20,330 nt of DNA. Source: Hypholoma sublateritium FD-334 SS-4 (Eukaryota > Basidiomycota > Agaricomycetes > Agaricales > Strophariaceae). Numbering within the stretch: the first letter of the stretch is position 1; each line of letters opens with the position of its first letter. The notes beneath the pieces were generated by a model. It made no database searches. It saw only the letters and a program-made list of their open reading frames with translations, and was not told where the DNA came from. The position numbers and the translations under genes are program-made. Of the stretch, positions 1-8,785 are shown one piece after another. Where the stretch lies: contig KN817765.1 of NCBI GenBank assembly GCA_000827495.1, positions 1-20,330 on the forward strand. Reading direction: 5' to 3'.

Positions 1-2
1 TG

Positions 3-130
3 CGGGAAATGCTGCTGTTGCGGCGGCAGCGGCGCCTGAAACAGCGGCGGCGCCCCATGTTGCGGCGTTGGCTGAGGCTGGGGCTGGTGAAAATGTTGCT
101 GCTGCTGAGGTTGTTGCATAGGCCCATACG

Positions 131-161
<31 letters not shown>

Positions 162-1094
162 AGGCTGCTGCTGCTGCTGCTGAGGCTGCTGCTGCTGCTG
201 CTGCTGAGGCCGCTGCAGCCCTTGTTGGAAATGCTGCTGCTGCTGGGGCTGAGGCTGCTGCTGCTGCTGTGGCGATTGAAACGGGGCGTATGCCTGACTA
301 TACGGATTCAAGTTTTGTCGCTGATAAGATGGCGGTACGCGGAGGGGGGGCTGATGATAGCTCGCATTATGGAGATCGGAGGTGGCGGGGCTGTGCTCAA
401 GCATGATATACGGTGGGAAGTTTTCAGGAAGTCCCGAGCCCCATCGCGGAAGGTACTGCGATGTTAACAGAGTGCCCGACGGGTATGTCGAGACGGAAGG
501 GGGCTCAGGGACCGAGGCTGGGTCTGACGCAGTATGGCCTGGATTGAAACTCGACGTTAGTTGATTTTGAGACTGACTTGAACTCGGGGACTGACCTTGC
601 GACTGGTTCGAATTCCATGATTGTGGCTGATTGAAAATGCGAGGTGGGGGTGTCTGAAGCCCTGATATACCAGATTGGGGTGCAGGGGCCCCACCGCGAC
701 CTGCATATGCCTCTGTACCCCGAGATGGCGTTGTGTCGGCACCCGCGTGCTGATGCAAGCTCGAGTGACCAGACGGGACGGGCTCGCTTTGTTCGGCGGT
801 CTGAGGGTCAAGGACAGGCTGTGCGTGTTGCGAAAAAGGGGGGTCGGTGTGCATGCTCTGAGTCGACTGGGGAGGGGATGACGGGGTTGAAGGATCAGAA
901 CCACTGGATGGCGTCCGCGAATCCCTGCTGCCCGCGCTCTGTGCGGCTGCATCCCTTTGTTGCTCTTCAAGTTCGCCGACACGGAGTACAGGAATGGTCA
1001 GAGGGCCGGGCAAGGGGCGATTCAAAGGGGAGGGTCGGCGGCCAAGCGGGACGCCTATGCCAGGAGGAATGCGCGGTTGTGACACCTTTGGCAT
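3..1094 (-). CDS. Gln/Pro/Ser-rich low-complexity protein, 5' part only
   Basis: One minus-strand frame is open from the left edge up to 1154, and its first ATG is at 1092-1094. About 364 codons are visible and no stop is reached, so the C-terminus lies outside the window. The N-terminus (MPKVSQPRIPPGIGVPLGRR) is Pro/Gly/Arg-rich. A Ser/Pro/Thr/Gln-rich stretch follows (such as SQGQSPSSSQSQNQL), and then a Q/P/H-rich tail with glutamine runs of about 5, 4, 7, 6 and 10 residues broken by prolines. No folded domain is seen. Such composition is common in fungal transcriptional co-regulators and RNA-binding proteins, but the function cannot be assigned. A GT-AG intron (1100-1158, 59 bp, GTGAGT donor, CTGAA branch candidate) could put the true start in an upstream exon; no ATG in phase was found there. 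The plus-strand Leu/Arg-rich frame at 9-467 is the shadow of the CAG repeats. Confidence 0.65.
132..269. repeat. CTG/CAG trinucleotide microsatellite
   Basis: On the plus strand this is runs of CTG (10, 6, 7, 4 and 5 units in order) interrupted by AGG, GGG and a few other triplets. On the minus strand the same triplets read CAG/CCT and encode the polyglutamine/proline tail of the gene that covers it. The interruptions should damp slippage, but length variation between strains is likely. Confidence 0.9.
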
Positions 1095-1099
1095 GGCTA

Positions 1100-1158
1100 C
1101 TAGCAATGTGGGTTTCAGCTCTGCGATATGATAAAAGTAAAAAACGACTTTCACTCAC
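1100..1158 (-). other. Probable 5' intron of the Q-rich gene
   Basis: Read on the minus strand this begins GTGAGT, has a CTGAA branch candidate about 18 nt before the end, and finishes GCTAG, six bases before the first in-frame ATG. Length and signals match the other introns in the window. The exon before it has no start codon in phase that I can find, so it may lie in the 5' untranslated region. Confidence 0.45.
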
Positions 1159-1159
1159 C

Positions 1160-2495
1160 TAGGGGTATCGAGGTGTACGGTAGCACTGCACCAGGTATTT
1201 ACCCATGTCTTTTTCTTTGCTTCGTTCGGCACTATGGATCAAGATTGAGAATGCTGGCACTCCTGATGTGTACATTTCAAATCTTCCGTACTATTTATAT
1301 TGCGACATAAGGACTGCATGGCCTTGCTAGTCCAATATATTTCAGAAAACCTACATGATAATAGTAGTTGGCCCTTATTATAAAGTCGGTCATTTACAGT
1401 ACGGATAAAGCTGTCATAGCCTCAAGGCCGCTTGTGCGGCGATGCCCGCTACCTCTTAGTATCCCAAAAAGCGTCAAAGCACTCAAATTTGAATAAGTAC
1501 TGTGAGGCCGAATAAGTACATTAAGTGAGGAGTTGGACACACTGCGGCAGACAGGGAAACAATAAAAACGACGGGAGGGTCCACGGAGGTAGCGGGAATA
1601 TTCGTACTACAGTCCCCGGGCCTTTCAAGTATGATATGAATAGACGAGATACGGCCATTATCGTTCATCTTGAACCCAAAGGANGGCGCAAGTCCTAGCT
1701 ATTTGCAATCACCACATTTTCTTGGGAAATCCACGTTTGTAAATAAGACTCGATACCCATACTTTGACAACCTTGTCAAAGAATTGTTTCAAAGAATCGA
1801 TAACACTCCCATTGAGAATAGGAAGGGAGGCTCACGGATGGTAATCAGCCCCGGGTCTCCGAAGTCGCGGCACAGAAGCTTGAACATTTATCCAGGAAAG
1901 TGCGAGTTTCCAGCGGGCGGTGCGTACTTATCAACTAGAATGCGCAGGAGTTCCCGGTTTGTCCGAGTCCAGCACGTATATTGGGTTCCCGGAACATGCA
2001 CACATGGTGACCACCGGCAATGCGAGGAATTTGAGGTTGTCAAGGTCGAAGGAGGGGGAAGGGCCTCCGAATCACCGGGACGAGTATTTGCGCCACGTAC
2101 TCGGTAGCAAACCAATTTGTAATCGAGTCACATTATCAAGTTGTCATTTTTACTATGGAATTACCTGGTTGAATTACCATCGGTCAACTCCTCCAGAGGC
2201 TTATAATTCTGTAACGACTCAAAGCTTGTCAGGTCAGTAAGGAATTTATTTCTGTCGTAATGGTCCAATTAACACTGAATTATTTGTAGGACAAGTCTGA
2301 ATTATCACAGAAGAGTGCGACTGGAGCTGTACACGATTCAGCGTATCGCGCAAGCGGCTTCTCAGCATACAGGACTCGGAAGGCCATACACAACCGACTA
2401 TCGAGGATGAAACTGTAGATATCACCGTCTTTGTGGTGGCAGCTCCAGTCGTGGAAAACTGGTTAGTTCTTCGGCGCCAGAGACTCGAAGCAAAT
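1160..2495. other. Intergenic, no recognisable gene; one ambiguous base
   Basis: Short frames occur on both strands, but none has a recognisable motif or a coherent splice model. Position 1684 is N, so a consensus error or small gap may lie here. A minus-strand stretch around 1940-2080 (reading FLALPVVTMCACSGNP) faintly recalls the leucine-rich tail of F-box-like proteins, but it is too short to call. A perfect 12-bp inverted repeat lies at 2318-2329 and 2440-2451. Confidence 0.5.
2318..2451. repeat. 12-bp perfect inverted repeat, about 110-bp loop
   Basis: CGACTGGAGCTG at 2318-2329 recurs as its exact reverse complement at 2440-2451. It sits just 5' of the ubiquitin relic. No flanking target duplication is obvious, so it cannot be called a mobile element. 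Confidence 0.5.
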
Positions 2496-2499
2496 TACC

Positions 2500-3107
2500 C
2501 AACTTATCTTTGCCGACAAGCAGCTTGAGGACGGCCGCACCTCTCCGATTACAATATCCAGAAGGAATCGACACTCCATCTCGCCCTTTGTCTGAGAGGT
2601 GGTATGCAGATCTTCGTCAAGACGTTGACCGGCAAGACCATAACCCTCGAGGACGAGTCGTCCGACACCATTGACAACGTACAGGCAAGGATTCAGGACA
2701 AGGAGGGCATCCCCCCAGACCAGCAGCGCCTTGTCTTTGCTGGAAAGCAACTCGAGGATGGTTGCACCCTGTCTGATTACAATATTCAGAAAAAGTCTAC
2801 CCTTCATCTCGTTCTCCGCCTTCGCGGTGGAATGCAAACCTTCGTCAAGACCTTGACTGGCAAGACCATAACCCTCGAAGTTGAATCTTCCGACCCTATT
2901 GACAGCGTGAAGGCCAAGATTCAGGACAAGGAGGGGATTCCTCCCGACCCGCGACGTCTCGTTTTCTCTGGAAAGCAGCTGGAGGATGGCCGTACCCTGT
3001 CTGATTATAACATTCAGAAAGAATCTACTCTTCATCTCGTTCTCCGCCTTCGTGGTGGAATGCAGATCTTCGTCAAGACTCTCACCGGCAAGACAATTTC
3101 TCTGTAG
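2500..3107 (+). pseudogene. Degenerate polyubiquitin array
   Basis: Head-to-tail ubiquitin units are read. The first starts abruptly near residue 43 ([10 protein letters not shown]) and loses one base at about 2540, which shifts frame before the unit ends in RGG. Two full 76-residue units follow (2604-2831, 2832-3059), and a fourth stops at a TAG after 15 residues (3105-3107). Unit 2 differs from standard ubiquitin at V17D, K27Q, K29R, I44V, R54C and E64K. Unit 3 differs at I3T, T22P, N25S, Q40P, Q41R, I44V and A46S. K48, K63 and the LRLRGG cleavage sites remain. Ubiquitin is nearly invariant across fungi, so this many changes plus a frameshift and a truncated last unit indicate relaxed constraint. 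Both full units share V44, which may be inherited from the parent copy. No intron is seen, so a retrocopy is possible but unproven. A 252-codon minus-strand frame here is an antisense shadow. Confidence 0.85.
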
Positions 3108-3109
3108 TC

Positions 3110-3729
3110 TCAGGGACTGGACCAAGATATTGGCAACTGCACCAATCAATCGTCTACGGACGCAAAGCTGTGAGCAATGCCTATTTTCATGTTCTTCATC
3201 GTTCTCACCTCCTATTCTCAAGTATACTTTTATATTTTGTCGTCTTATATCCCACCAAAAATATTTGCGCTGCCATACACTTCGCCGAGGCCAAAGGCAA
3301 AATCGCGAAGTTCTCTGCCGTTTACCGTCTACTCAAGTCCCTCGCGAACCGATTAACCTACGCTACATTGCCTGTGATGTGCTCACGTCCTCATATGCCC
3401 ATATCACACACGCCCTCTTTCACGCCGTCAGTCGTCCTCTCCCCCAGGTGGAACGTCCTGCTTCGAGAGCGTTTGTGCATTGGATATCTGGGCGCTCATG
3501 GATATTGACCGGGAGGTTGACAACGTACCCGGCGCCGCGGCGGATCCATGCACTTGGTTTCCCAAGTCCTGTCCTCGTCAGCGGCTGTAGCAGCGCATAA
3601 CGAAAAAGGCGCTCACTGACATGCAAGCTGAAAGCGTTGGCTGCTGTCGGTGGGCATTCTGCATGACAGAGGTGAGTACTGATCATCCATTGGGCTCGCG
3701 TGATCCCTGTGATGCCGCACGTTGTTGAG
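3110..3729. other. No assignable gene
   Basis: Several GT-AG-like sites and short frames occur, for example an ATG at 3498 opening MDIDREVDNVPGAAADPCTW for 30 codons. Upstream exons of the following spliced unit may lie here, but no set of exons keeps phase: one candidate intron (GTGAGT at about 3672, AG at 3729) joins frames that contain a stop. Confidence 0.4.
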
Positions 3730-4286
3730 TGCCCGAGGGGTACACGTCGAAATACTGGATGAACGTAAGTTTCTGCGTCATCTCCAGTTTTTCTCGCACT
3801 AACCTCTTCTCTCACTCATCAGTCACCCCCATTTTCACTCAAATGTTCCATCTCTACGCGCTCGAGCAACTACGAGGGGAAATCGATGCATGCCGCGACG
3901 ACGTTGTACGCCTTCTACGAGCCGCAATCGGGTATTTAGTACGGTCGGGCCGTATGTGGATAGCCAAAGGCAGTATTGTCGTAACGTGAGTACTGTCCCT
4001 ATCGTCTTTACTATCGTCGTCTCCCTTTGAACACCCAATCGACCGTCGTTCTGGCGTGTCTAGCCACAGCTATCACGCAGGACACTCCCGTTGGACCGCA
4101 CGAGTGTTTCTTCCAGGGCAAACGGGTGCATACGTCGGTGGGATCCACATTTATCAGAAGCATCTCGGCCTCTATCGACGCGCAAACGCGACCTTCCGGG
4201 AGGTGGAGCGCGATGCTGCAGAGAGCATCTGGCGCAATCGTACCTTCGGAGGCCGCTGTGTTCACACCGCATATCTCATATGGTAA
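3730..4286 (+). CDS. Unrecognised spliced protein, C-terminal exons
   Basis: Three exon pieces keep one frame across two good GT-AG introns: 3730-3764, intron 3765-3822 (58 bp, GTAAGT), 3823-3985, intron 3986-4063 (78 bp, GTGAGT), then 4064 to a TAA at 4284-4286. The peptide (about 140 residues) reads like a folded soluble protein, with HLYALEQLRGEIDACRDDVV in the second exon and AYVGGIHIYQKHLGLYRRAN in the third. I do not recognise the family. The 5' end is unresolved: the frame opens after a TGA at 3710, and no phase-compatible upstream exon was found. A third possible intron (4283-4330, GTAAGC donor) would create TGA exactly at the junction, followed by 34 more open codons to 4436. The gene therefore either ends at 4286 or has acquired a nonsense change. 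Confidence 0.4.
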
Positions 4287-4523
4287 GCTGCGTTCGAGAT
4301 CTAAATGTTGCCATATTTCACGCCATGCAGACCAACCGCCGAGGGATCTCTACTTCTCTACATTTCTTCACCCTACCTCTTCGAGCCTCGCCCTTCGGAA
4401 TGCCTGTCTTGTTCTGAGTTTGTCGTTGCGGTGTAACCCATTATTTGTAGTAATATCATCTTTTTTTTGAGTCTCAATTTCCAATAACAATAAGGGTTGA
4501 TCATTGTATGGTATTGTACATTG

Positions 4524-4608
4524 CCAATGGGTGAGTGCAGATGAAGTCTTGGCCATACTTACAAAAATTACCAAGTTCTCTAAAATGCATACCAGCACTC
4601 CCCATTGG
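4524..4608. repeat. Imperfect inverted repeat (hairpin)
   Basis: CCAATGGGTGAGTGC at 4524-4538 is matched by GCACTCCCCATTGG at 4595-4608, the inverted sequence with one indel or mismatch, around a 56-bp loop. The decamer TTGCCAATGG is also repeated directly at 4521-4530 and 4619-4628. It may be the remnant of a small inverted-repeat element. No protein is encoded. Confidence 0.5.
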
Positions 4609-4779
4609 TGGAAATACCTTGCCAATGGATTGTCATGGCCATAACAGGCACGTACAAACATTACAAGCGCCCAAAAAACCTATGTAACTTCTACAATACG
4701 GGATCTGTCAGGCGATAGCCTGCTCAAGGGTGGCGATCGACCCCAGTGTCAAATCAGTCAATACACGCCATCAAATGCA

Positions 4780-4788
4780 TTATATATT
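4780..4788 (+). promoter_or_regulatory. TATA-like box of the F-box-like gene
   Basis: A TTATATATT run lies about 70 bp upstream of the ATG at 4857, a spacing that leaves room for a short 5' untranslated leader. Assigned by sequence and position only. Confidence 0.4.
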
Positions 4789-4856
4789 ACCGCCGGCAAT
4801 ACCAGGGCTCACCGGAAAATTCCTCTTTTGCTGATGTTGTACATATTTGACTGCAG

Positions 4857-6308
4857 ATGGTTCAAACCAAGTTCAAACGTTCAAATGACATCCACCTTGC
4901 AGATACCCTCGTTAAAATCATTGACATGTCCCCGCCACGCCTTCCTATCGAGTTGATAGACCATATTATCGACGAAATCTCTGTTTCCCAAGGAAGCAGT
5001 CATGATGCTCGGCAACTATCTTGCCTAACTCTTGTCGCGCATCGGTGTAGAAACCGTGTCAATTCACATCGATTCTCTCGGATTGTCTTTCATCGATACA
5101 GTTCGATTCATCGCATCCACCGCTTGGTTCATTTATTGACGGAAAATCCATGGGAGAAGCATGAAGGCCTGGCTCACCATATTACTACCATCTTCTTGTC
5201 TCTCGCCCCGAATAGGAGGGCCGGCAATTATTTTCCTCATTGTACATTCGAGGATGGCTCAATAGCCACTCTTCTCAGGCTAGTGTTCCGAGGGGATGGG
5301 CATCCCGCATCATCTAAGGGCCATTACTCTTTGTCAGTGTGGATGTTACTCCCCAGCTCACCTGGCGACACTGGAAGTAAAGCAATCGACTTCACAAAAT
5401 TGGGCCCCTACATGGCGGAGGCTTTGCAAGATTTATGCATCAATTCATACATAACGGAATTACACCTCGCGTACTTCTTCAATGTTCCGAAGTCGCTATT
5501 GGAATCTCCCCGCATAACGCGCCTCTTGCTCCAGAACGTGCACTTCAGTGCGGCAGACATCGGTCCTCCAGCGGATGTACTTTTGAGAAAACTCAAATCC
5601 CTTTCGCTCAAATCCTCCCCGACATTCATAGACGCTGTCAGGATATCACCCGATGACTTGAATGTCCTCCCTGCTTTGAGCGAATTGCAACTGACATTGA
5701 AAGATCAAAGCGACTTTCGGGCATTATCTTCTCTTGGAAAGCACGTGGTTGTACTTGAGCTGACAGTTGACCCAGGTGGGTATCGCATTTATATTCTGCA
5801 CACGTATCTAATCAGCGTAGATTTATCCATTCCCTCGTCGGCGGTAGACTATACGGCTTCCCCTGCTTTACAAAGGATCAGTATCATTATGAACCGCGTA
5901 TATAATCCCACCGCCGAAAATGATGCGACCACGCAAGGCCAACCCCCTATTTTTCTTGACATATATAATCTTCTTCCTCACAGCGTTCCTCCTGGTCTCG
6001 CTATTGACATCACAGTGGACAATGACTGTTACCATCCCCTCTCCATGTGGCGCGATTCTATTGACGAACTTTTTCTGCGAAGTCAACATCCATCCCTCGA
6101 AGGGCGGCTAGCGGAAGCATGCTCGTCGTCGGCCATCCATATAAAAATAACGCTCAGAATTTCAATCGCATGCCAGGACAACGTACTTGATATACCCGCT
6201 TTTGAAGAGGAGTGTGAAGTGTATGCTCGTCAATCATTCAGCAGGCTAGATAAGATAAGCGGTTTAACACTTTCCTTTGCGATATCTACCAGCTTTACAT
6301 CTGACTAG
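4857..6308 (+). CDS. F-box-like domain protein
   Basis: The frame has 483 codons. A likely in-frame 45-bp intron (5776-5820; GTGGGT donor, CTAAT branch, CGTAG end) reduces the product to about 468 residues. Near the N-terminus, LPIELIDHIIDEI (about residues 28-40) followed by a Cys/Leu-rich stretch is the usual F-box-like start of the large Agaricomycete family. The rest is Leu-rich with regularly spaced hydrophobics (ITELHLAYFFNVPKSLLESP, LLRKLKSLSLKSS), consistent with degenerate leucine-rich repeats. F-box proteins are substrate adaptors of SCF ubiquitin ligases in cytoplasm or nucleus. Many members of this expanded basidiomycete family have no known target, and a role here is inference. 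Two starts are possible: ATG 4857 or ATG 4926 (MSPPRLP), the second being closer to how family members usually begin. It has no evident functional link to the ubiquitin relic upstream. Confidence 0.8.
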   Translation: MVQTKFKRSNDIHLADTLVKIIDMSPPRLPIELIDHIIDEISVSQGSSHDARQLSCLTLVAHRCRNRVNSHRFSRIVFHRYSSIHRIHRLVHLLTENPWEKHEGLAHHITTIFLSLAPNRRAGNYFPHCTFEDGSIATLLRLVFRGDGHPASSKGHYSLSVWMLLPSSPGDTGSKAIDFTKLGPYMAEALQDLCINSYITELHLAYFFNVPKSLLESPRITRLLLQNVHFSAADIGPPADVLLRKLKSLSLKSSPTFIDAVRISPDDLNVLPALSELQLTLKDQSDFRALSSLGKHVVVLELTVDPGGYRIYILHTYLISVDLSIPSSAVDYTASPALQRISIIMNRVYNPTAENDATTQGQPPIFLDIYNLLPHSVPPGLAIDITVDNDCYHPLSMWRDSIDELFLRSQHPSLEGRLAEACSSSAIHIKITLRISIACQDNVLDIPAFEEECEVYARQSFSRLDKISGLTLSFAISTSFTSD

Positions 6309-7134
6309 AGACTCTTTCTTTGTCAAGTGGCCCACTTGATAGCCGTCGATGTACCATTCATTATTCAATTAAAATCTTCTGTCAACCTTTCAACGCTGCT
6401 TATCGGGATTCGGCCTACGGGCATTGGGCTGAATGTTCATTCATCCCCAGAAGCCTGTTGTGACCAAGGGTCATACCGCCGCATTTTCTGCATACCTACC
6501 ACCTGCCTGTACTTTCTCACATGAATCCCCAGAGAAAGGTAATCTGGTTACTCGGTCCATAGCTTCAAAGCAGCAAGGCATGTTACGGAAATCAGCATAC
6601 TTTGAAGGATTTCGGTGTAAAGTAAGTACTCCGGTGATGTGCCAGCGGCGCCAAGGCATGATTTACCTTTCCATCTTTGCCTAGTAGAGTGCAACTCGAG
6701 TGCAACATACCCGAAAGCCGGGGTTGCAACGAGTTAAGTTGACAGGCAATGGTCACAGCCAGACGATATGAATAGCCTGGGCGAAGATAGAAACAGTTTC
6801 GTATACTCACAGGCATCATTAACAAACTTCATCCATGCTGCTCAATATTGTTTCGTAAATGCATCCTCGCTCAGCGCTCAAATTTCAAATTCGAAAACTT
6901 GCCAATGATCTGAAATTGCAGTTAAGCCTTCAAGATATGATATCGACGGAGGTCATCTGCACCCGGAGGTAAGAATGACAGCGTCGACGCCGCTGCAACC
7001 TCTGCATCAGCGTCGATGTCGCCCACTGCCAGCTGACCTGGGGCAATACGACAGAATAGGATAACGAACCTTGGGAAAACTGCGTATCAATCCAAACATA
7101 AAATTCTCGGTGATTCAAATACAGATCGATGGGA
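6309..7134. other. Intergenic, nothing recognised
   Basis: Only short frames on both strands, the longest about 80 codons with no motif. Some GTAAGT- and GTGAGT-like sites are present but do not assemble into a model. The right end holds the promoter of the hydrolase gene. Confidence 0.5.
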
Positions 7135-7142
7135 TATTTAAG
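7135..7142 (+). promoter_or_regulatory. TATA-like box of the hydrolase gene
   Basis: TATTTAAG lies 39 bp before the ATG at 7181. It would imply a very short 5' leader. Position and composition are the only support. Confidence 0.4.
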
Positions 7143-7180
7143 AGGATTGGAATGATAAGAGTGTCCGCTGAAGTTAAATC

Positions 7181-8262
7181 ATGCACCTCGTTTTCGCTGT
7201 TGTTTCGTACATCACCTTGTTATCGCTCTCTTCGGCGCTCATTGTCAAGTCCAGTGACGGCACCGAGATTTTCGCGACGGCGGCAGGGAACCCGCTGAAG
7301 CCGAGCATGGTTTTCATCCACGGCTTCGCTTTGAGCGGGATTGTATTTGATGGTTTATTTGAGAATCGGCTACTCTTGGGGGACTTCTACCTGGTATGTA
7401 CCAGTGACAAAGTCTATCTCCGTGGACTTCAGCTTCATAAATTCAAAAAACAGGTTTCTTATGACTTACGAGGACACGGCAGGAGCGGCAGCCCTACCTC
7501 CGCGGACAGTTACTCCTCCCAGTTGTTCGCAGACGACTTTGATGTTGTGAGAAAGGCGTTCAACCTGACTTCCCCTGTTCTCGTTGGCTGGTGTGTGGAT
7601 TTCTCGAATGGCAATACATTTTGCATGCTAATATTTTGGCCATCTGCAGGAGTTACGGTGGTAAGCCAGGCCATTATACGTAGCCCTCGAAAAACGTCAA
7701 ACATTTTCCAGCCAGCGTCGCCAGCGATATTTTTACATATCTCCAACCCGGGGCTATTTCAGGTCTTATATCCGCGGCAGGCATTCCTTACCTGGGCCTT
7801 ACGGATGTTAATACGCCGCTCAGTCTCGCGTACCTCCCAGGCCTGCTCTCAACGGACAATGTCGTCCTTTACGGTACTTCGAAGATGTCGTTCGTAAACT
7901 CTCTTTTTGCCGATCCGGCTGCAGTCCCCGTGGATGTCAGATGGACATGGCTAGGCGCCACGGCCCTGCAGCTGCCCACGATCTCGCAATTGCTCGTAGC
8001 CAGAGCACAAAGCGCCGCCAAGCTGTACCTTGCCGGGTCGACGGGATTGCCGCTGATGCTGCTGTATGGCACTGCCGATGCCGTGCTCCAAGATGACGTG
8101 ATTACAAGTCAGATTGCTCCGCATTTCATCGACGTAGAGGTGTACAAGATCGAGGGGGGAAGTCATGCGATGTTTTACGACAACACGACAGAGTTCATAC
8201 GCGCCGTGGTCGGGTTCGCGAGCAGGATTTCTACGAGGGAACTAACAAACATCGGAGAGTGA
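7181..8262 (+). CDS. Secreted alpha/beta hydrolase
   Basis: Four exons, 7181-7393, 7454-7590, 7650-7660 and 7712-8262, give 912 nt and a 303-residue product. Introns of 60, 59 and 51 bp have GTATGT, GTGTGT and GTAAGC donors and CAG ends. The first about 20 residues form a signal peptide (MHLVFAVVSYITLLSLSSAL). Family motifs follow in order: HGFALS (H47-G48, oxyanion region), DLRGHGRS (75-82), the nucleophile elbow GWSYG (Ser118), YGTAD (Asp243) and GGSHAMF (His272). Together these make a complete Ser-Asp-His triad at normal spacing, so the enzyme is probably active on an ester, lactone, epoxide-like or similar small substrate outside the cell. The substrate class cannot be told from sequence. 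The elbow Ser lies in an 11-nt microexon, and without splicing no intact triad is formed. The broken GH3 copy begins about 145 bp downstream on the other strand. Confidence 0.92.
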
Positions 8263-8407
8263 GTAAGCGCAAGCCGCGGAAAGGCAAATAGTATACGATA
8301 ATCATGGTGATGAGAATGTGAACATTGAGCGCCTAAGCAGTTGTCGCACCAAACGATCGAGGGATATAGGTAGAGAGCACAGGGTGATGAACAGACGCAG
8401 CTGGCTG

Positions 8408-8785
8408 AGATGGCAAATATTGCTTGAAGGATTTACGGCCTGGAATGATCTCCGCGAACGCAACACTTAGGCGGAGCAGCAAGATATGCGGGGTACGTGC
8501 GACCGCGGATCAGAGGTGCTCTCACGTCCAGATCTACCGGGATGGAGTTGGTCGACAACGGCATCTTCGTCTAACATGATCCGCGGGAGCTCAGAATACA
8601 GAGCAATGCGAAGAGCAACAACTCACTCGCTATTACGACAGCGGCTTCTGAGCTCTGAGCCGCCTGTGCCGCAGTCGGGGACTCTGGATCGTCGTCGGCC
8701 CAGAGTTCGCACCCCTGGACGATGTATACGCCGGTGTGAGATGCATTCAAAAATACATTCCTTGAACCGCGATCTAGATTTCAGA
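8408..8785 (-). pseudogene. Broken partial copy of the GH3 gene
   Basis: The DNA matches the intact GH3 gene in the same orientation over several blocks. 8408-8570 aligns with about 12755-12920 (exon 14, its preceding intron and exon 13). 8576-8720 aligns with about 13172-13320 (the boundary of exon 12, the next intron and most of exon 11). About 8725-8783 aligns with about 13385-13440. Two segments of the parent, about 250 bp and 60 bp, are missing at the joins. Shared landmarks include GGGTACGTGCGACCGCGGAT in an intron and GATGCATTCAAAAA in an exon. Because intron sequence is retained, the copy arose from genomic DNA rather than mRNA. Stops, indels and the missing N-terminal barrel domain rule out function. 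The plus-strand frame over 8486-9004 is a shadow. Confidence 0.85.

Larger units (their letters stand above)
4440..4856. other. Intergenic and promoter region of the F-box-like gene
   Basis: AT-rich, with no coding signal. It contains an imperfect hairpin (4524-4608) and a TATATAT box about 75 bp before the next start codon. Confidence 0.5.

Noticed and set aside
9..467. Plus-strand 152-codon Leu/Arg-rich frame
   Set aside because: It is the complement of CAG/CCT repeats; low-complexity Leu runs with no family match. The minus strand has the longer, more plausible frame.
2463..3221. Minus-strand 252-codon frame opposite the ubiquitin units
   Set aside because: Its repeats simply mirror the antisense of the ubiquitin repeats; an antisense shadow caused by codon bias.
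7869..8166. Minus-strand frames opposite the hydrolase last exon
   Set aside because: Shadows of a well-supported plus-strand exon with catalytic Asp and His motifs.
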